Shown here: one piece after another, positions 1 through 6,937 of the stretch
How the letters are laid out: each line of letters starts with the position of its first letter
Position numbering within the stretch: position 1 is the first letter of the stretch
Assembly (NCBI GenBank): GCA_003538525.1
Contig: DPRZ01000038.1
Span: 1-9,355 of the forward strand
DNA: 9,355 bases
From: Neisseriales bacterium
GTDB taxonomy: Bacteria > Pseudomonadota > Gammaproteobacteria > Burkholderiales > UBA11063
Reading direction: 5' to 3'
The notes under the pieces: model-generated
What the model was told of the DNA's origin: nothing
Database searches by the model: none
Seen by the model: the letters and a program-made list of their open reading frames with translations, nothing else
Position numbers and translations under genes: made by a program

Positions 1-248
1 TAATTGCGATATTAGTTATAGCTGCGATTTTCTATGTAAAAGATAAAATTGAGCTGTTCTTGTATCAGCGTTATTTACATAAATTTGGTTCACTACAAGA
101 TTATCGGATCAATCATCCAAAACTAATTCAAGCCAATGGTGATGTAATTTGTTATAAATGCAAAAATGAGCAAACCATTCGCGTTACCCATTTTAGGCAA
201 TGCCAACGCTGTAACACTATTCTATTTTACATTGATGATGATAAATAA
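1..248 (+). CDS. Small membrane-anchored zinc-ribbon protein, 5'-truncated by the window edge
   Basis: The reading frame is open from base 3 (bases 1-2 finish an earlier codon) to the TAA at 246-248, so the gene begins outside the window; a TTG at 60 lies inside it and is not a convincing start. The visible 81 residues begin with a hydrophobic stretch (IAILVIAAIFYV) that looks like the end of a membrane helix. A basic, aromatic segment (KDKIELFLYQRYLHKFG) follows, and then a C-terminal domain with CYKC and CQRC separated by 13 residues. This CX2C-X13-CX2C spacing suits a zinc ribbon or rubredoxin-like knuckle. It is probably a single-pass membrane protein with a cytoplasmic zinc-ribbon tail. 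I do not recognise the family and assign no function. A degraded copy of its 3' end lies near 3183-3264, where the CQxCN..ILFYID core is kept, which supports this frame as truly coding. Confidence 0.75.
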   Translation, partial: IAILVIAAIFYVKDKIELFLYQRYLHKFGSLQDYRINHPKLIQANGDVICYKCKNEQTIRVTHFRQCQRCNTILFYIDDDK

Positions 249-427
249 TGGCAGAGAATGATTATTTTATACCATATAAATTTAATTGTAAAATACTTAA
301 GTTGATTTTTTTAGTAGTATTCCTGAATTAACTGTCGTCTGCTATATAAAAGCCTTTGATGTTAGTTAGTTTTATTTAAGCAAAACTTATTTAATTTATG
401 CTTGTGAAACAATGTAAAGTTACTTAA

Positions 428-468
428 AAAAAGCAATAGCGGAGCGTTAAGCTCCGTTACCGCTTTTT
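428..468. terminator. Bidirectional intrinsic terminator between convergent genes
   Basis: The inner stem cggagc (440-445) pairs with gctccg (451-456) around a gttaa loop. It extends by a G-U, A-U and U-A pair, has a 2x2 internal mismatch, and then continues through c434-g462, g433-c463 and five A-T pairs. The A run at 426-432 gives a U tract on the minus strand, so it ends the lipoprotein gene (stop at 485); the T run at 464-468 could also stop plus-strand transcripts from the zinc-ribbon gene. The remaining intergenic bases 249-427 are AT-rich with no feature I can support. Confidence 0.8.
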
Positions 469-484
469 GAAACGATTAGTGCGA

Positions 485-3115
485 TTATTTAATGATGTCG
501 GAGATATTAAGCATATATGCACCATTCTCGGTTATTAAATTCTCCGCTGGACATGTAAATGTTGAGCTTACATCATCAAATGGGAAAGTGTAACAGGTTG
601 GACAAGTTTTTTTCATCCAGGTTATAGTCGGTTGTACATTATTTACCCAATTTTGATTCGTGATTTGTGGTGCCTTTGTGATATAGGTTGTAACACCTAA
701 TGCTTCCCAGTTTACTCCACCACAGGCAAGGGCAGAATTACCATATACACCAGCAGGAATTGAGCCATATGGACTATATGTATTATTCGCACATTGTAAT
801 AGATCACCAACGCTGACGCTAGTTTGTCCACTCGGTAATGCTGGAAAGCTGAAAGATTGAGCAAAATTAAATGGCAAGGTGTTGGTATATGCTGTGTTTG
901 ACTCAAAGCCATAGATTGTATCTGCAGTTAACCAGCTAAGTGGTTTGCCACAATAACGAGTATAGTTTGTGGTTGGCTCGTTAATAGGGATAGTTGATTC
1001 GGTTATCTGTGATGCATTTGCCGGTGTTTGAACAATAAATCCACATTTATAGTTTGAATTAGTACATGCACTATCGGTTATGCATGATTCAGGATTTTTT
1101 TCATATGATACCCAGCGATAATATGAGTTTGATTCACCTGTAATCGTCTTGCCATTAGGGAATGGATAGACATTGATTGATTCAGGAGTTATATTCCATG
1201 GCGCAACCGTTAATCCACCTGCTTTGCTGCTGTTTTTATTACCTGCAATTCCACAAGCATAGTAACTGGATGGCAAATTATTCGGACCAAACTCCATCGC
1301 GAAGTTTATGCCATTTATGATTGATACATCATAGTAATCCAAGCGAGCAAACGTTACTTCGGATAATGTGTTAACTCCAGGCGAGCCTCCAACTCCAGGA
1401 CCGCATACCAAGCCACCAGCTTTACCAACACAGGTGGCATTTTCACAGATTCCAGTTGTCGCATCACATTTTGTCCGAGCAAAATAATTTCCAGACCAAA
1501 TGATTCCTGTTGGATCGCTTTCGCCACTTGAACCTGATATTTGAATTTGAGCAACTCCTCCTGCAAGTAATTGGTATTTATTCAAGCAACTGCCATTTAC
1601 ACAAGATACCTGTGGCTGATCATAATAACAATAATACGGTGCATTTTGTCCTGCAATTATTGATTCACCGCCTTGTAAACATGTCGAACCTATTGGGCAC
1701 GCATTTTGATTATTGGCTGTTATACCACATTGTGAGCCGCCACCTGGTGCACTATTGGCATTAGGAGCTGCTGGAACTACTGCAATTTGAGTTGGGCTAA
1801 TATAGGCATTAGCGCCACCTTGAGTTATTCCAAGTGCAATACTTTCGTTAGCATTATTAGTAATGGTAATCGTTCGAATCGCATTTTTTTGTGGCTCTAC
1901 GGTTAAGGTTAGTGGAGCAATTACTAAATTAGCCAAGCCAGATTCAGCACTGGTTATTTTTGCGGTAATGGTGGCTTGTCCCTGAGCTAAACCAATTATT
2001 CCAAAACCACAATTAAGACCATTGTTTTGGTATGGTGCATTAGTAACCTGATTTGGTGGGTAGGCTAAAGTGCATTGTACTGAGTCAATATATTGGCGAT
2101 GAATATTGTCACCGTCATTATATTTGTAGAAACTAATAGTTGACGTATTACTAGACGTAATGCTTAAATTAACATGACCACTCGGAAAAGCAACTTTATT
2201 CCAATTTATGAATAATGGCGTGCTCATGCTTTCTGGTATATTGGCAGAATTAGAGCCAAGAGCACTGGTTTGTGTACCTAATTGTAAGGTTCCTTTGTAA
2301 ATATTTTGATTAGCAGATTCAATAATAGTAATGTTTTTGTATGTTGTAGCTGGTATGCCTGCGAGTATGCTTCCTGCCATATTAGCCGTTAAGGTTAGAT
2401 TCGGATTGTTAACTTGGTTTTCTGGTAAATAAAATGTGACTGTGCATTCTGGAGCAAAGCTACTTATATTACACGAATTGACGGAATTTCCTCCTGGACC
2501 AACGATAGGTTGTGTTGCGGTCACATTAAATACGGCTTGACCTGCATTAATACCAGAACTGAACATTAATCCGCCAGTGACATAAATTTGATAGAAGCCA
2601 TTTATAGGGTATTTACTAAATTGGGTATGAACAGTTGATGACGATTCTAAAGACGTCGGGTCTTGGAATAATGAACTCTCAACCCCAAGTGCTCCATAAT
2701 TTATACTGTTACTGACTGTATTAGTTAGTTTTAGTGCAGGAAAGTCACGGCTAACTACATTTAATCCAGTTGTTCCATTTTTTATTCCATACACAGTTAT
2801 TTGACATGATGGGTAATCTGAATTTAAAGTACAAGTATTAGGTGTAACTCTGGCAATTTCTGGATCATCGACGAAAATAGTTGTAGTATGATTTAATTTA
2901 TCAGTACTATTATTCAATTGCAAATGAAGTATTTGTACACTGCCATTAGTAATTGGCAGACTACTATCTGTATAGTCAAATGATAACGTTCCTTGATTGT
3001 TTGATGGTTGCTGTTGATCGGTTGAACTAGATCCGCTGCTACAACCACTAAGTAGTGCCAGTAATGCATATCCACAAAGTAGCAATTTTGCGGGTTTGAG
3101 TTTATTTATTTTCAT
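485..3115 (-). CDS. Large surface or periplasmic lipoprotein with three cysteine-pair modules and a C-terminal thaumatin-like domain
   Basis: The 876-residue product starts with a lipoprotein signal: basic N-end (MKINKLKPAK), hydrophobic core and lipobox LLSGC with lipidated Cys25, followed by a Ser/Gln/Asn-rich linker to about 42. Residues 43-410 form three beta-rich segments, each carrying a cysteine pair (95/104, 215/224, 348/369), resembling bacterial Ig-like repeats. Residues about 413-865 match the thaumatin-like plan: RTITITNNANESIALGI as first strand, a WSGNYFARTKC segment, CENATC, then NTLSEVTF, LDYYDVSIINGINFAMEF, and the terminal CPTCYTFPFDD.SSTFTCP. This domain has 20 cysteines (plant members usually have 16) and is longer than the roughly 200-residue plant proteins because of insertions between 611 and 830. 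Acidic-cleft counterparts R547, E586 and D596 are present, but the Asp of the plant VDGFN motif is Asn601. The ATG has GAGG five bases upstream. The carbohydrate- or wall-binding role known for some thaumatin-like proteins is only a possibility here. Confidence 0.88.
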   Translation of the reverse strand: MKINKLKPAKLLLCGYALLALLSGCSSGSSSTDQQQPSNNQGTLSFDYTDSSLPITNGSVQILHLQLNNSTDKLNHTTTIFVDDPEIARVTPNTCTLNSDYPSCQITVYGIKNGTTGLNVVSRDFPALKLTNTVSNSINYGALGVESSLFQDPTSLESSSTVHTQFSKYPINGFYQIYVTGGLMFSSGINAGQAVFNVTATQPIVGPGGNSVNSCNISSFAPECTVTFYLPENQVNNPNLTLTANMAGSILAGIPATTYKNITIIESANQNIYKGTLQLGTQTSALGSNSANIPESMSTPLFINWNKVAFPSGHVNLSITSSNTSTISFYKYNDGDNIHRQYIDSVQCTLAYPPNQVTNAPYQNNGLNCGFGIIGLAQGQATITAKITSAESGLANLVIAPLTLTVEPQKNAIRTITITNNANESIALGITQGGANAYISPTQIAVVPAAPNANSAPGGGSQCGITANNQNACPIGSTCLQGGESIIAGQNAPYYCYYDQPQVSCVNGSCLNKYQLLAGGVAQIQISGSSGESDPTGIIWSGNYFARTKCDATTGICENATCVGKAGGLVCGPGVGGSPGVNTLSEVTFARLDYYDVSIINGINFAMEFGPNNLPSSYYACGIAGNKNSSKAGGLTVAPWNITPESINVYPFPNGKTITGESNSYYRWVSYEKNPESCITDSACTNSNYKCGFIVQTPANASQITESTIPINEPTTNYTRYCGKPLSWLTADTIYGFESNTAYTNTLPFNFAQSFSFPALPSGQTSVSVGDLLQCANNTYSPYGSIPAGVYGNSALACGGVNWEALGVTTYITKAPQITNQNWVNNVQPTITWMKKTCPTCYTFPFDDVSSTFTCPAENLITENGAYMLNISDIIK

Positions 3116-3165
3116 GATATCCTCTTTTTGTATGGAAATCGGTAGTTAATTAGTTGGTGATAACA

Positions 3166-3201
3166 ACAATATTGTATATTATTTACTGCTATGTACTGCA
3201 A
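3166..3201 (-). promoter_or_regulatory. Candidate promoter of the lipoprotein gene with an overlapping palindrome
   Basis: Read on the minus strand, TTGCAG (3201-3196) is followed after 17 bases by TATACA (3178-3173), or after 19 bases by TACAAT. A perfect 10-base palindrome ACAATATTGT (3166-3175) overlaps the -10 and could be an operator. The start of transcription would fall about 40-50 bases before the ATG at 3115. The region is very AT-rich, so chance matches are likely, and the call rests on spacing and position alone. Confidence 0.35.
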
Positions 3202-3264
3202 ATTAATTTTAGCGGATGTCAACTCTGTAATCTAATTCTATTTTATATTGACGAAGTGGATAGA
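3183..3264 (+). pseudogene. Decayed 3' fragment of a paralogue of the zinc-ribbon gene at the left edge
   Basis: Bases 3217-3252 translate as CQLCNLILFYID, against CQRCNTILFYID at the end of the first gene in the window. The two DNA segments agree at roughly 30 of 39 positions, and most differences are at third codon positions. Upstream, 3181-3213 can still be aligned with the first CxxC region (attt.tgctatgta.tgcaaa and attttag), but only with a one-base insertion and a deletion of about 20-25 bases, so the frame is broken. No start codon with a ribosome binding site is seen; a stop lies at 3151-3153, and the open stretch ends at TAA 3298-3300. It is probably a non-functional remnant of a duplication. 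It lies in the upstream region of the lipoprotein gene, on the opposite strand, and overlaps that gene's likely promoter. Confidence 0.6.
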
Positions 3265-3339
3265 TTTTATTTTGGTAGCATCCATATAGTCGCTGAGTAA
3301 ATCTTGTAAATAATGCACAATCAGCGCGATGAGATACAA

Positions 3340-3369
3340 TTGACAAATATCCTACTATTTTAGTAGAAT
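3340..3369 (+). promoter_or_regulatory. Strong sigma70-type promoter for the 45-residue ORF, with an internal dyad
   Basis: A consensus TTGACA (3340-3345) and a near-consensus TAGAAT (3364-3369) are separated by 18 bases. This predicts a start near 3376 and a leader of about 20 bases before the ATG at 3396. The spacer and -10 contain the inverted repeat ctacta-ttt-tagtag (3352-3366), which could be a repressor site; that is inference. Confidence 0.7.
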
Positions 3370-3395
3370 ATACCAACTTTAATGGAGGTCACAAA

Positions 3396-3533
3396 ATGAA
3401 AACGATGCGAGCGTGGTTGGTCACGTTATTTTCTGGCTGGTTTTGCCACTCAGCGTGTAAAGCTAAATTAGCCCAGAGCGAGCGCGATAAAATTATCAAA
3501 CTGTCTCAACATGTAGATATGGATGAATATTAA
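3396..3533 (+). CDS. Undescribed 45-residue small protein
   Basis: ATG at 3396 opens 45 codons ending in TAA at 3531-3533. A strong ribosome binding site GGAGG (3384-3388) lies seven bases upstream, a consensus-like promoter is at 3340-3369 and an intrinsic terminator begins 10 bases after the stop, so all parts of a stand-alone expression unit are present. The product begins MKTMRAWLVTLFSGWFCHSA: two basic residues and a hydrophobic, aromatic stretch of about 15 residues. It then turns charged and helical (KAKLAQSERDKIIKLSQH) and ends acidic (VDMDEY). There are two cysteines (FCHSAC) but no lipobox. It may be a membrane-associated or exported small protein; I do not recognise a family. It converges on the NUDIX gene and shares its terminator. 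Confidence 0.7.
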   Translation: MKTMRAWLVTLFSGWFCHSACKAKLAQSERDKIIKLSQHVDMDEY

Positions 3534-3543
3534 ATAATAACAT

Positions 3544-3568
3544 AACCAGTCATTAAGGCTGGTTTTTT
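3544..3568. terminator. Intrinsic terminator after the 45-residue ORF, overlapping the NUDIX stop codon
   Basis: aaccagtc (3544-3551) pairs with ggctggtt (3557-3564), with one G-U wobble and an attaa loop, followed by T residues to 3568. The plus strand has the better U tract, so the main client is the 45-residue ORF. The NUDIX stop codon (3553-3555, minus strand) lies within the loop, so the two convergent units share this element; on the minus strand the tail after the hairpin is only moderately T-rich. Confidence 0.8.
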
Positions 3569-4038
3569 GCTAACTTTTCACATTGCTGTTTGAGGTGTTG
3601 AATTAATTCAGTTGGATAGATCGGCGGAGTGTTGGCATTAATTGAATCCAGCGCTAACCAGCGTGCCTTGAAAAGTGTTCCATCGCTTTCTTGACCTTGA
3701 AAATTATCTTGGAGATATACGCTGCTATCTATAAATTTTGCATCATAAACAAAAATAATTTCATGACCAGCTTGATTATTAAAGGTAAAGAAATTTTCTA
3801 TGACGCTAATTAGGTTGAGATCAGTAATGGCTAAACCTAGTTCTTCCATTATTTCGCGTTGAATTGCATGAAGATGGGTTTCACCAAAATTCACGCCACC
3901 ACCTAGTGGGCGTAAATAGAGTTCCTGCTTGTGTGGATCAAAGCCTTCGCCCAGCAGAATGCGCCCTGCGTTTGAAAATATACACAGAGCTTTGACTTTA
4001 ATTGAAGCTGATTTTGATGTAGTGGAAGTCGCTTGCAT
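3553..4038 (-). CDS. NUDIX hydrolase (MutT-like)
   Basis: The 161-residue protein carries a complete Nudix box at residues 47-69, G-x5-E-x7-REIMEELGL, with the metal-binding glutamates of the REUxEE core (E62, E65, E66). A PLGGGVNFGE loop precedes it, as is usual in the family. Such enzymes hydrolyse nucleoside diphosphates linked to another group, but the substrate cannot be told from the box alone. No signal peptide is seen, so it is cytoplasmic. The ATG at 4038 has AGGG seven bases upstream. It starts 18 bases after the pbpG stop on the same strand, so both are likely co-transcribed. The operon link with a peptidoglycan enzyme is not a standard pairing that I know. The C-terminus (AKNQP) is encoded inside the shared terminator hairpin. 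Confidence 0.9.
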   Translation of the reverse strand: MQATSTTSKSASIKVKALCIFSNAGRILLGEGFDPHKQELYLRPLGGGVNFGETHLHAIQREIMEELGLAITDLNLISVIENFFTFNNQAGHEIIFVYDAKFIDSSVYLQDNFQGQESDGTLFKARWLALDSINANTPPIYPTELIQHLKQQCEKLAKNQP

Positions 4039-4056
4039 TTTTATGCCCTATAACTA

Positions 4057-5001
4057 TTATTGCATCCGATCAACGAAGCTTTTGACCGTCATTGCATCAA
4101 TTAAGCGTCCGCTTTTACCTGCGCTATTTAAAAACACCATTACAATTGGGCGATTATCGACGATTGCATAAAGTACTAAACAGTGTCCAGCTTCATTAAT
4201 GAAACCAGTTTTAGATAATTCAATTTGGAATGAGTTACCGCGCACGAGTGCATCACTATTCACGTAACGATGAATGTAGCGTGGACTTAGCATTACATCC
4301 GCACTCTTGGTGGTAGTATCCTCACGAATTAATTCATATTTAAACGCAGCTTGCACCATTTTGGATAAATCGATGGCGGTTGATTTATTATTAACGGTCA
4401 AACCAGTTGGATCATAAAATTGAGTATTATTCATACCTAATGAGCGTGCTTTAGCATTCATTTTTTGAAGAAATTCTTTCATTCCACCTGGATAAGCGGT
4501 GCGCGCAATTGAATTTGCGGCACGATTCTCTGATGACATTAAGGCTAATAAGAGTAAATCACGGCGGCGTAATTGCATGCCAACTTTTAATCGTGAAGAA
4601 GTATTTTTTAAATTGTCTACATCATCTTGAGTTATTGTAATATATTCGTCCAAATCACGCCCCGCATCGAGCATTACCATTGCGGTCATTAATTTAGTGA
4701 TTGATGCAATTGACAGAGAAACCTCTGGATTTTTACTTAACACAACTTGATTGGTGTTTGCATCAAGTGCATAGGCAGAATAAGAATATAACTTAGGTAC
4801 GCGGTTTGTTGCGCTAGTCGGTTGAGAGCTTGAGCTAGCTTTTTTAGTCTTATGTTTTTTTACAGCTGGCTTGCTAGTTTTAGCCGTTGTGCTGGTGGTT
4901 TTTGGTGCAACTGCATCCAGAATTGGATCTGAAGTTTGCGTGGCTGCTACGGCAAAGCTAGAGAGGGTAATGCCCAAACAGGTCAGTAATATTTTTTTCA
5001 T
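4057..5001 (-). CDS. pbpG: PBP7-type serine D-alanyl-D-alanine endopeptidase/carboxypeptidase
   Basis: The 314-residue protein belongs to the S11 peptidase family (low-molecular-mass penicillin-binding proteins). An N-terminal Sec signal (MKKILLTCLGITLSSFAVAA, likely cleaved after about residue 20) is followed by a Ser/Thr/Lys-rich linker to about 66. The three active-site motifs are intact: SITK (nucleophile Ser100, Lys103), SEN (157-159) and KTG (264-266). Stretches such as LLLALMSSENRAA and LSKTGFINEAGHCLV closely follow E. coli PBP7. The length is close to that protein (about 310), and there is no C-terminal beta-domain or amphipathic anchor as in PBP5, so PbpG is favoured over DacA/DacC. 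It should cleave D-Ala-containing peptide bonds of periplasmic peptidoglycan. The ATG has AGGAA about ten bases upstream, a slightly long spacing. It is first gene of a unit with the NUDIX hydrolase. Confidence 0.92.
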   Translation of the reverse strand: MKKILLTCLGITLSSFAVAATQTSDPILDAVAPKTTSTTAKTSKPAVKKHKTKKASSSSQPTSATNRVPKLYSYSAYALDANTNQVVLSKNPEVSLSIASITKLMTAMVMLDAGRDLDEYITITQDDVDNLKNTSSRLKVGMQLRRRDLLLLALMSSENRAANSIARTAYPGGMKEFLQKMNAKARSLGMNNTQFYDPTGLTVNNKSTAIDLSKMVQAAFKYELIREDTTTKSADVMLSPRYIHRYVNSDALVRGNSFQIELSKTGFINEAGHCLVLYAIVDNRPIVMVFLNSAGKSGRLIDAMTVKSFVDRMQ

Positions 5002-5368
5002 GTAAGCTGAGTTCCTAATGTGATATTTGTGCTATTTTAACGCGGCTACGTTTCCTGAAGGAGTTTAGTGCGAGTTGAGCTGGGTTATTTTTTAGGTTAA
5101 GTAATTATTCTTTTTTTGAGTTTTAGTATTTCTCGGGCGTAATTTTAAATGAATTTGGCAAGCTAGGTAAAAAAAAATACATAGCAAGTGGTGATTATTA
5201 TATACTTACTAGTTATAGTGGGATGTAGTATGTGTTAAATATTGCACTTAATCCGCTAAAAATTAGCCTGAGTTAGGGAATTAATTAAATTAAAATAGCT
5301 TGATTTTTTACCAAAAAGTAAAATTTATTTAGAATAAATCGACATAATAATAAACAAAGGGAAATAGG
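5002..5368. other. AT-rich divergent intergenic region between pbpG and prmB
   Basis: This 367-base stretch must hold the promoters of both pbpG (-) and prmB (+). I see no ORF, RNA gene or terminator in it. On the plus strand a weak TTGATT (5300-5305) and TTTATT (5324-5329), 18 bases apart, could serve prmB. An inverted repeat atttatt-tag-aataaat (5323-5339) overlaps that -10, but in such AT-rich DNA this may be chance. No convincing -35/-10 pair is visible for pbpG. Confidence 0.5.
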
Positions 5369-6274
5369 ATGCCACAAACTAAGTTTAATACCGTTCGCGA
5401 TTTTTTGCGTTATGCGGTATCAGAATTTCGCAAAAATAATTTATTTTTCGGTCATGGGACAACTAATGCTTATGATGAGGCGGTGTGCTTGATTTTACAA
5501 AGCTTGCATTTGCCGATTGATCAGCTTGAACCATATTTAGATGCACAATTATTAGATGAAGAAAAAAGTTTAATTTTGGCACGAATTAAGCAACGGGTAG
5601 AAGAACGTATTCCGTTGCCGTATATTACCAATGAAGCTTTTTTACAGGGTTATAGTTTTTATGTCGATAAACGAGTGATTATTCCGCGCTCATTTATTGC
5701 CGAAATTATTTTAAATGATAAATTAATGCCATGGATTGAGCATCCAGAATTGGTGCATAGCGCGCTTGACTTATGCACAGGCAATGGCTCTTTGGCAACA
5801 ATTATGGCAGATTATTTTTACGATGCCGAAGTAGTGGCTAGTGATATTTCGGATGATGCACTTGAAGTAGCTAAAATGAATTTCAAACGCAATCAGGTGA
5901 GTGAGCAAATTACGCTGTTAAAATCGGATTTATTTAATGAGCTTGAGGATTATCAAGGGCAATTTGATTTAATTGTAACCAATCCTCCTTATGTTGATAA
6001 ACGTCGGATGCTTAGTTTGGCGGATGAGTATAAATTTGAACCAGGCTTGGCTTTAGCTGGTGGTGAAAGCGGTTTAGAATTGGTCGAAGCTATTTTGCAT
6101 GAAGCTAAATACTATTTGAGCGAATTTGGCGTATTAATTGTTGAAATGGGTGATAATCGTTTTGAATTAGAAGAACTTTATCCAGATTTGCCTTTTACTT
6201 GGTTGGAAACGATTAGTGGTGATGGTGTAGTTTTTGTTTTAACGCGGGCCGATTTAGCCGATTATTTTGATTAG
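5369..6274 (+). CDS. prmB: Ribosomal protein L3 N5-glutamine methyltransferase PrmB
   Basis: The 301-residue protein uses S-adenosylmethionine to methylate a glutamine side chain of ribosomal protein L3 during large-subunit assembly. An N-terminal helical domain (about 1-85, with FFGHGTTNAYDEA) precedes the IIPRSFIAE signature (104-112) that distinguishes PrmB. The class I methyltransferase fold follows: motif I DLCTGNGSLA (134-143), an acidic motif II (ASDISDDALEVAK) and the catalytic NPPY (205-208), which binds the glutamine amide. The downstream LADEYKFEPGLALAGGESGL also fits PrmB rather than the release-factor enzyme PrmC. The ATG has AGGG seven bases upstream (5358-5361). It leads an operon with the HAD phosphatase (9-base gap) and trmL, which likely gives coordinated expression of translation-apparatus methylation. 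Length is normal for the family. Confidence 0.95.
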   Translation: MPQTKFNTVRDFLRYAVSEFRKNNLFFGHGTTNAYDEAVCLILQSLHLPIDQLEPYLDAQLLDEEKSLILARIKQRVEERIPLPYITNEAFLQGYSFYVDKRVIIPRSFIAEIILNDKLMPWIEHPELVHSALDLCTGNGSLATIMADYFYDAEVVASDISDDALEVAKMNFKRNQVSEQITLLKSDLFNELEDYQGQFDLIVTNPPYVDKRRMLSLADEYKFEPGLALAGGESGLELVEAILHEAKYYLSEFGVLIVEMGDNRFELEELYPDLPFTWLETISGDGVVFVLTRADLADYFD

Positions 6275-6283
6275 AGTGCGTTT

Positions 6284-6934
6284 ATGTTAAATTATGATTT
6301 ATATATTTTTGATTGGGATGGTACTTTAATGAATACCACTCAAACGATTGTGGATGGAACAACTCATGCGTGTAAGGTCTTGGGCTTAAATGTAATTAGT
6401 GATGATTTAGCGCGTTCAATTATCGGTAAAAGCTTTATTGAAGTTGTGACGGATATTGTGCCAGAGTTGCGGGGTAATCCTGAATTATTTCAAAAATTTG
6501 TGGCAATTTATGAGCAATACTTAAATGACCATACGTTAGATAATCCCGTATTTATGCATGTCAAAGAAACCTTGGATAAATTAACCGCGGAGGGTAAATT
6601 CCTTACTATTGCAACAGGGCGCTCGCGTGCGATGCTTGATGATATTTTGGCTGGTACTGGCTATGGTCATTATTTTATGTTAACCAAAACAGCTTGCGAA
6701 TGTTTTTCTAAACCGCATCCGCAGATGATTGAAGAAATTCTTGAGTTTACTGGCGTTGCTAAGGCTAAAGCAGTGATGATTGGTGATACTTCGCATGATA
6801 TTCAGATGGCACATAATGCTGGAATTGATGCAATCGGGGTTAGTCATGGAGCGCAAGACCACGCTGAATTAGCTGCATGCAATCCACGCTATCTGCTGAA
6901 TAATATCAGTGAACTCTATGCGTTATTGGCGTAA
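6284..6934 (+). CDS. HAD-superfamily phosphatase, phosphoglycolate phosphatase-like
   Basis: The 216-residue protein has all four HAD motifs: DWDGT (10-14, nucleophile Asp10 and acid/base Asp12), Thr110 in ATGRSR, Lys142 in SKPHP, and GDTSHD (166-171) with the Mg-binding acids Asp167 and Asp171. A helical cap of about residues 17-85 marks subfamily IA, the group of Gph and beta-phosphoglucomutase. It resembles the Gph-like phosphatases often found in beta/gammaproteobacteria, but the substrate cannot be fixed from sequence. ATG at 6284 lies nine bases after the prmB stop; the ribosome binding site (GAG within TTAGAGTGCG) is weak, so translational coupling to prmB is likely. No signal peptide is present, so it is cytoplasmic. 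Confidence 0.9.
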   Translation: MLNYDLYIFDWDGTLMNTTQTIVDGTTHACKVLGLNVISDDLARSIIGKSFIEVVTDIVPELRGNPELFQKFVAIYEQYLNDHTLDNPVFMHVKETLDKLTAEGKFLTIATGRSRAMLDDILAGTGYGHYFMLTKTACECFSKPHPQMIEEILEFTGVAKAKAVMIGDTSHDIQMAHNAGIDAIGVSHGAQDHAELAACNPRYLLNNISELYALLA

Positions 6935-6937
6935 TTG

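Noticed and set aside
1510..1764. Open frame on the plus strand inside the lipoprotein gene
   Set aside because: It is antisense to the lipoprotein's cysteine-rich region, has no ribosome binding site and encodes no recognisable motif.
485..3264. Lipoprotein gene as an integrated element with att-type repeats
   Set aside because: The flanking similar segments are only about 77 percent identical and contain indels, and there is no integrase or transposase, so att sites are not supported; only the duplication is reported.
3929..4171. Plus-strand open frame across the NUDIX/pbpG junction
   Set aside because: It spans two well-supported genes on the other strand and shows no start signal.
5323..5339. 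AT-only inverted repeat upstream of prmB as an operator
   Set aside because: It consists almost only of A and T in a very AT-rich region, so chance is the simplest explanation; it is mentioned only in the intergenic entry.
6935..6937. TTG as the trmL start
   Set aside because: It directly abuts the HAD stop, and ATG follows immediately; family members begin near the ATG, so 6938 is preferred.
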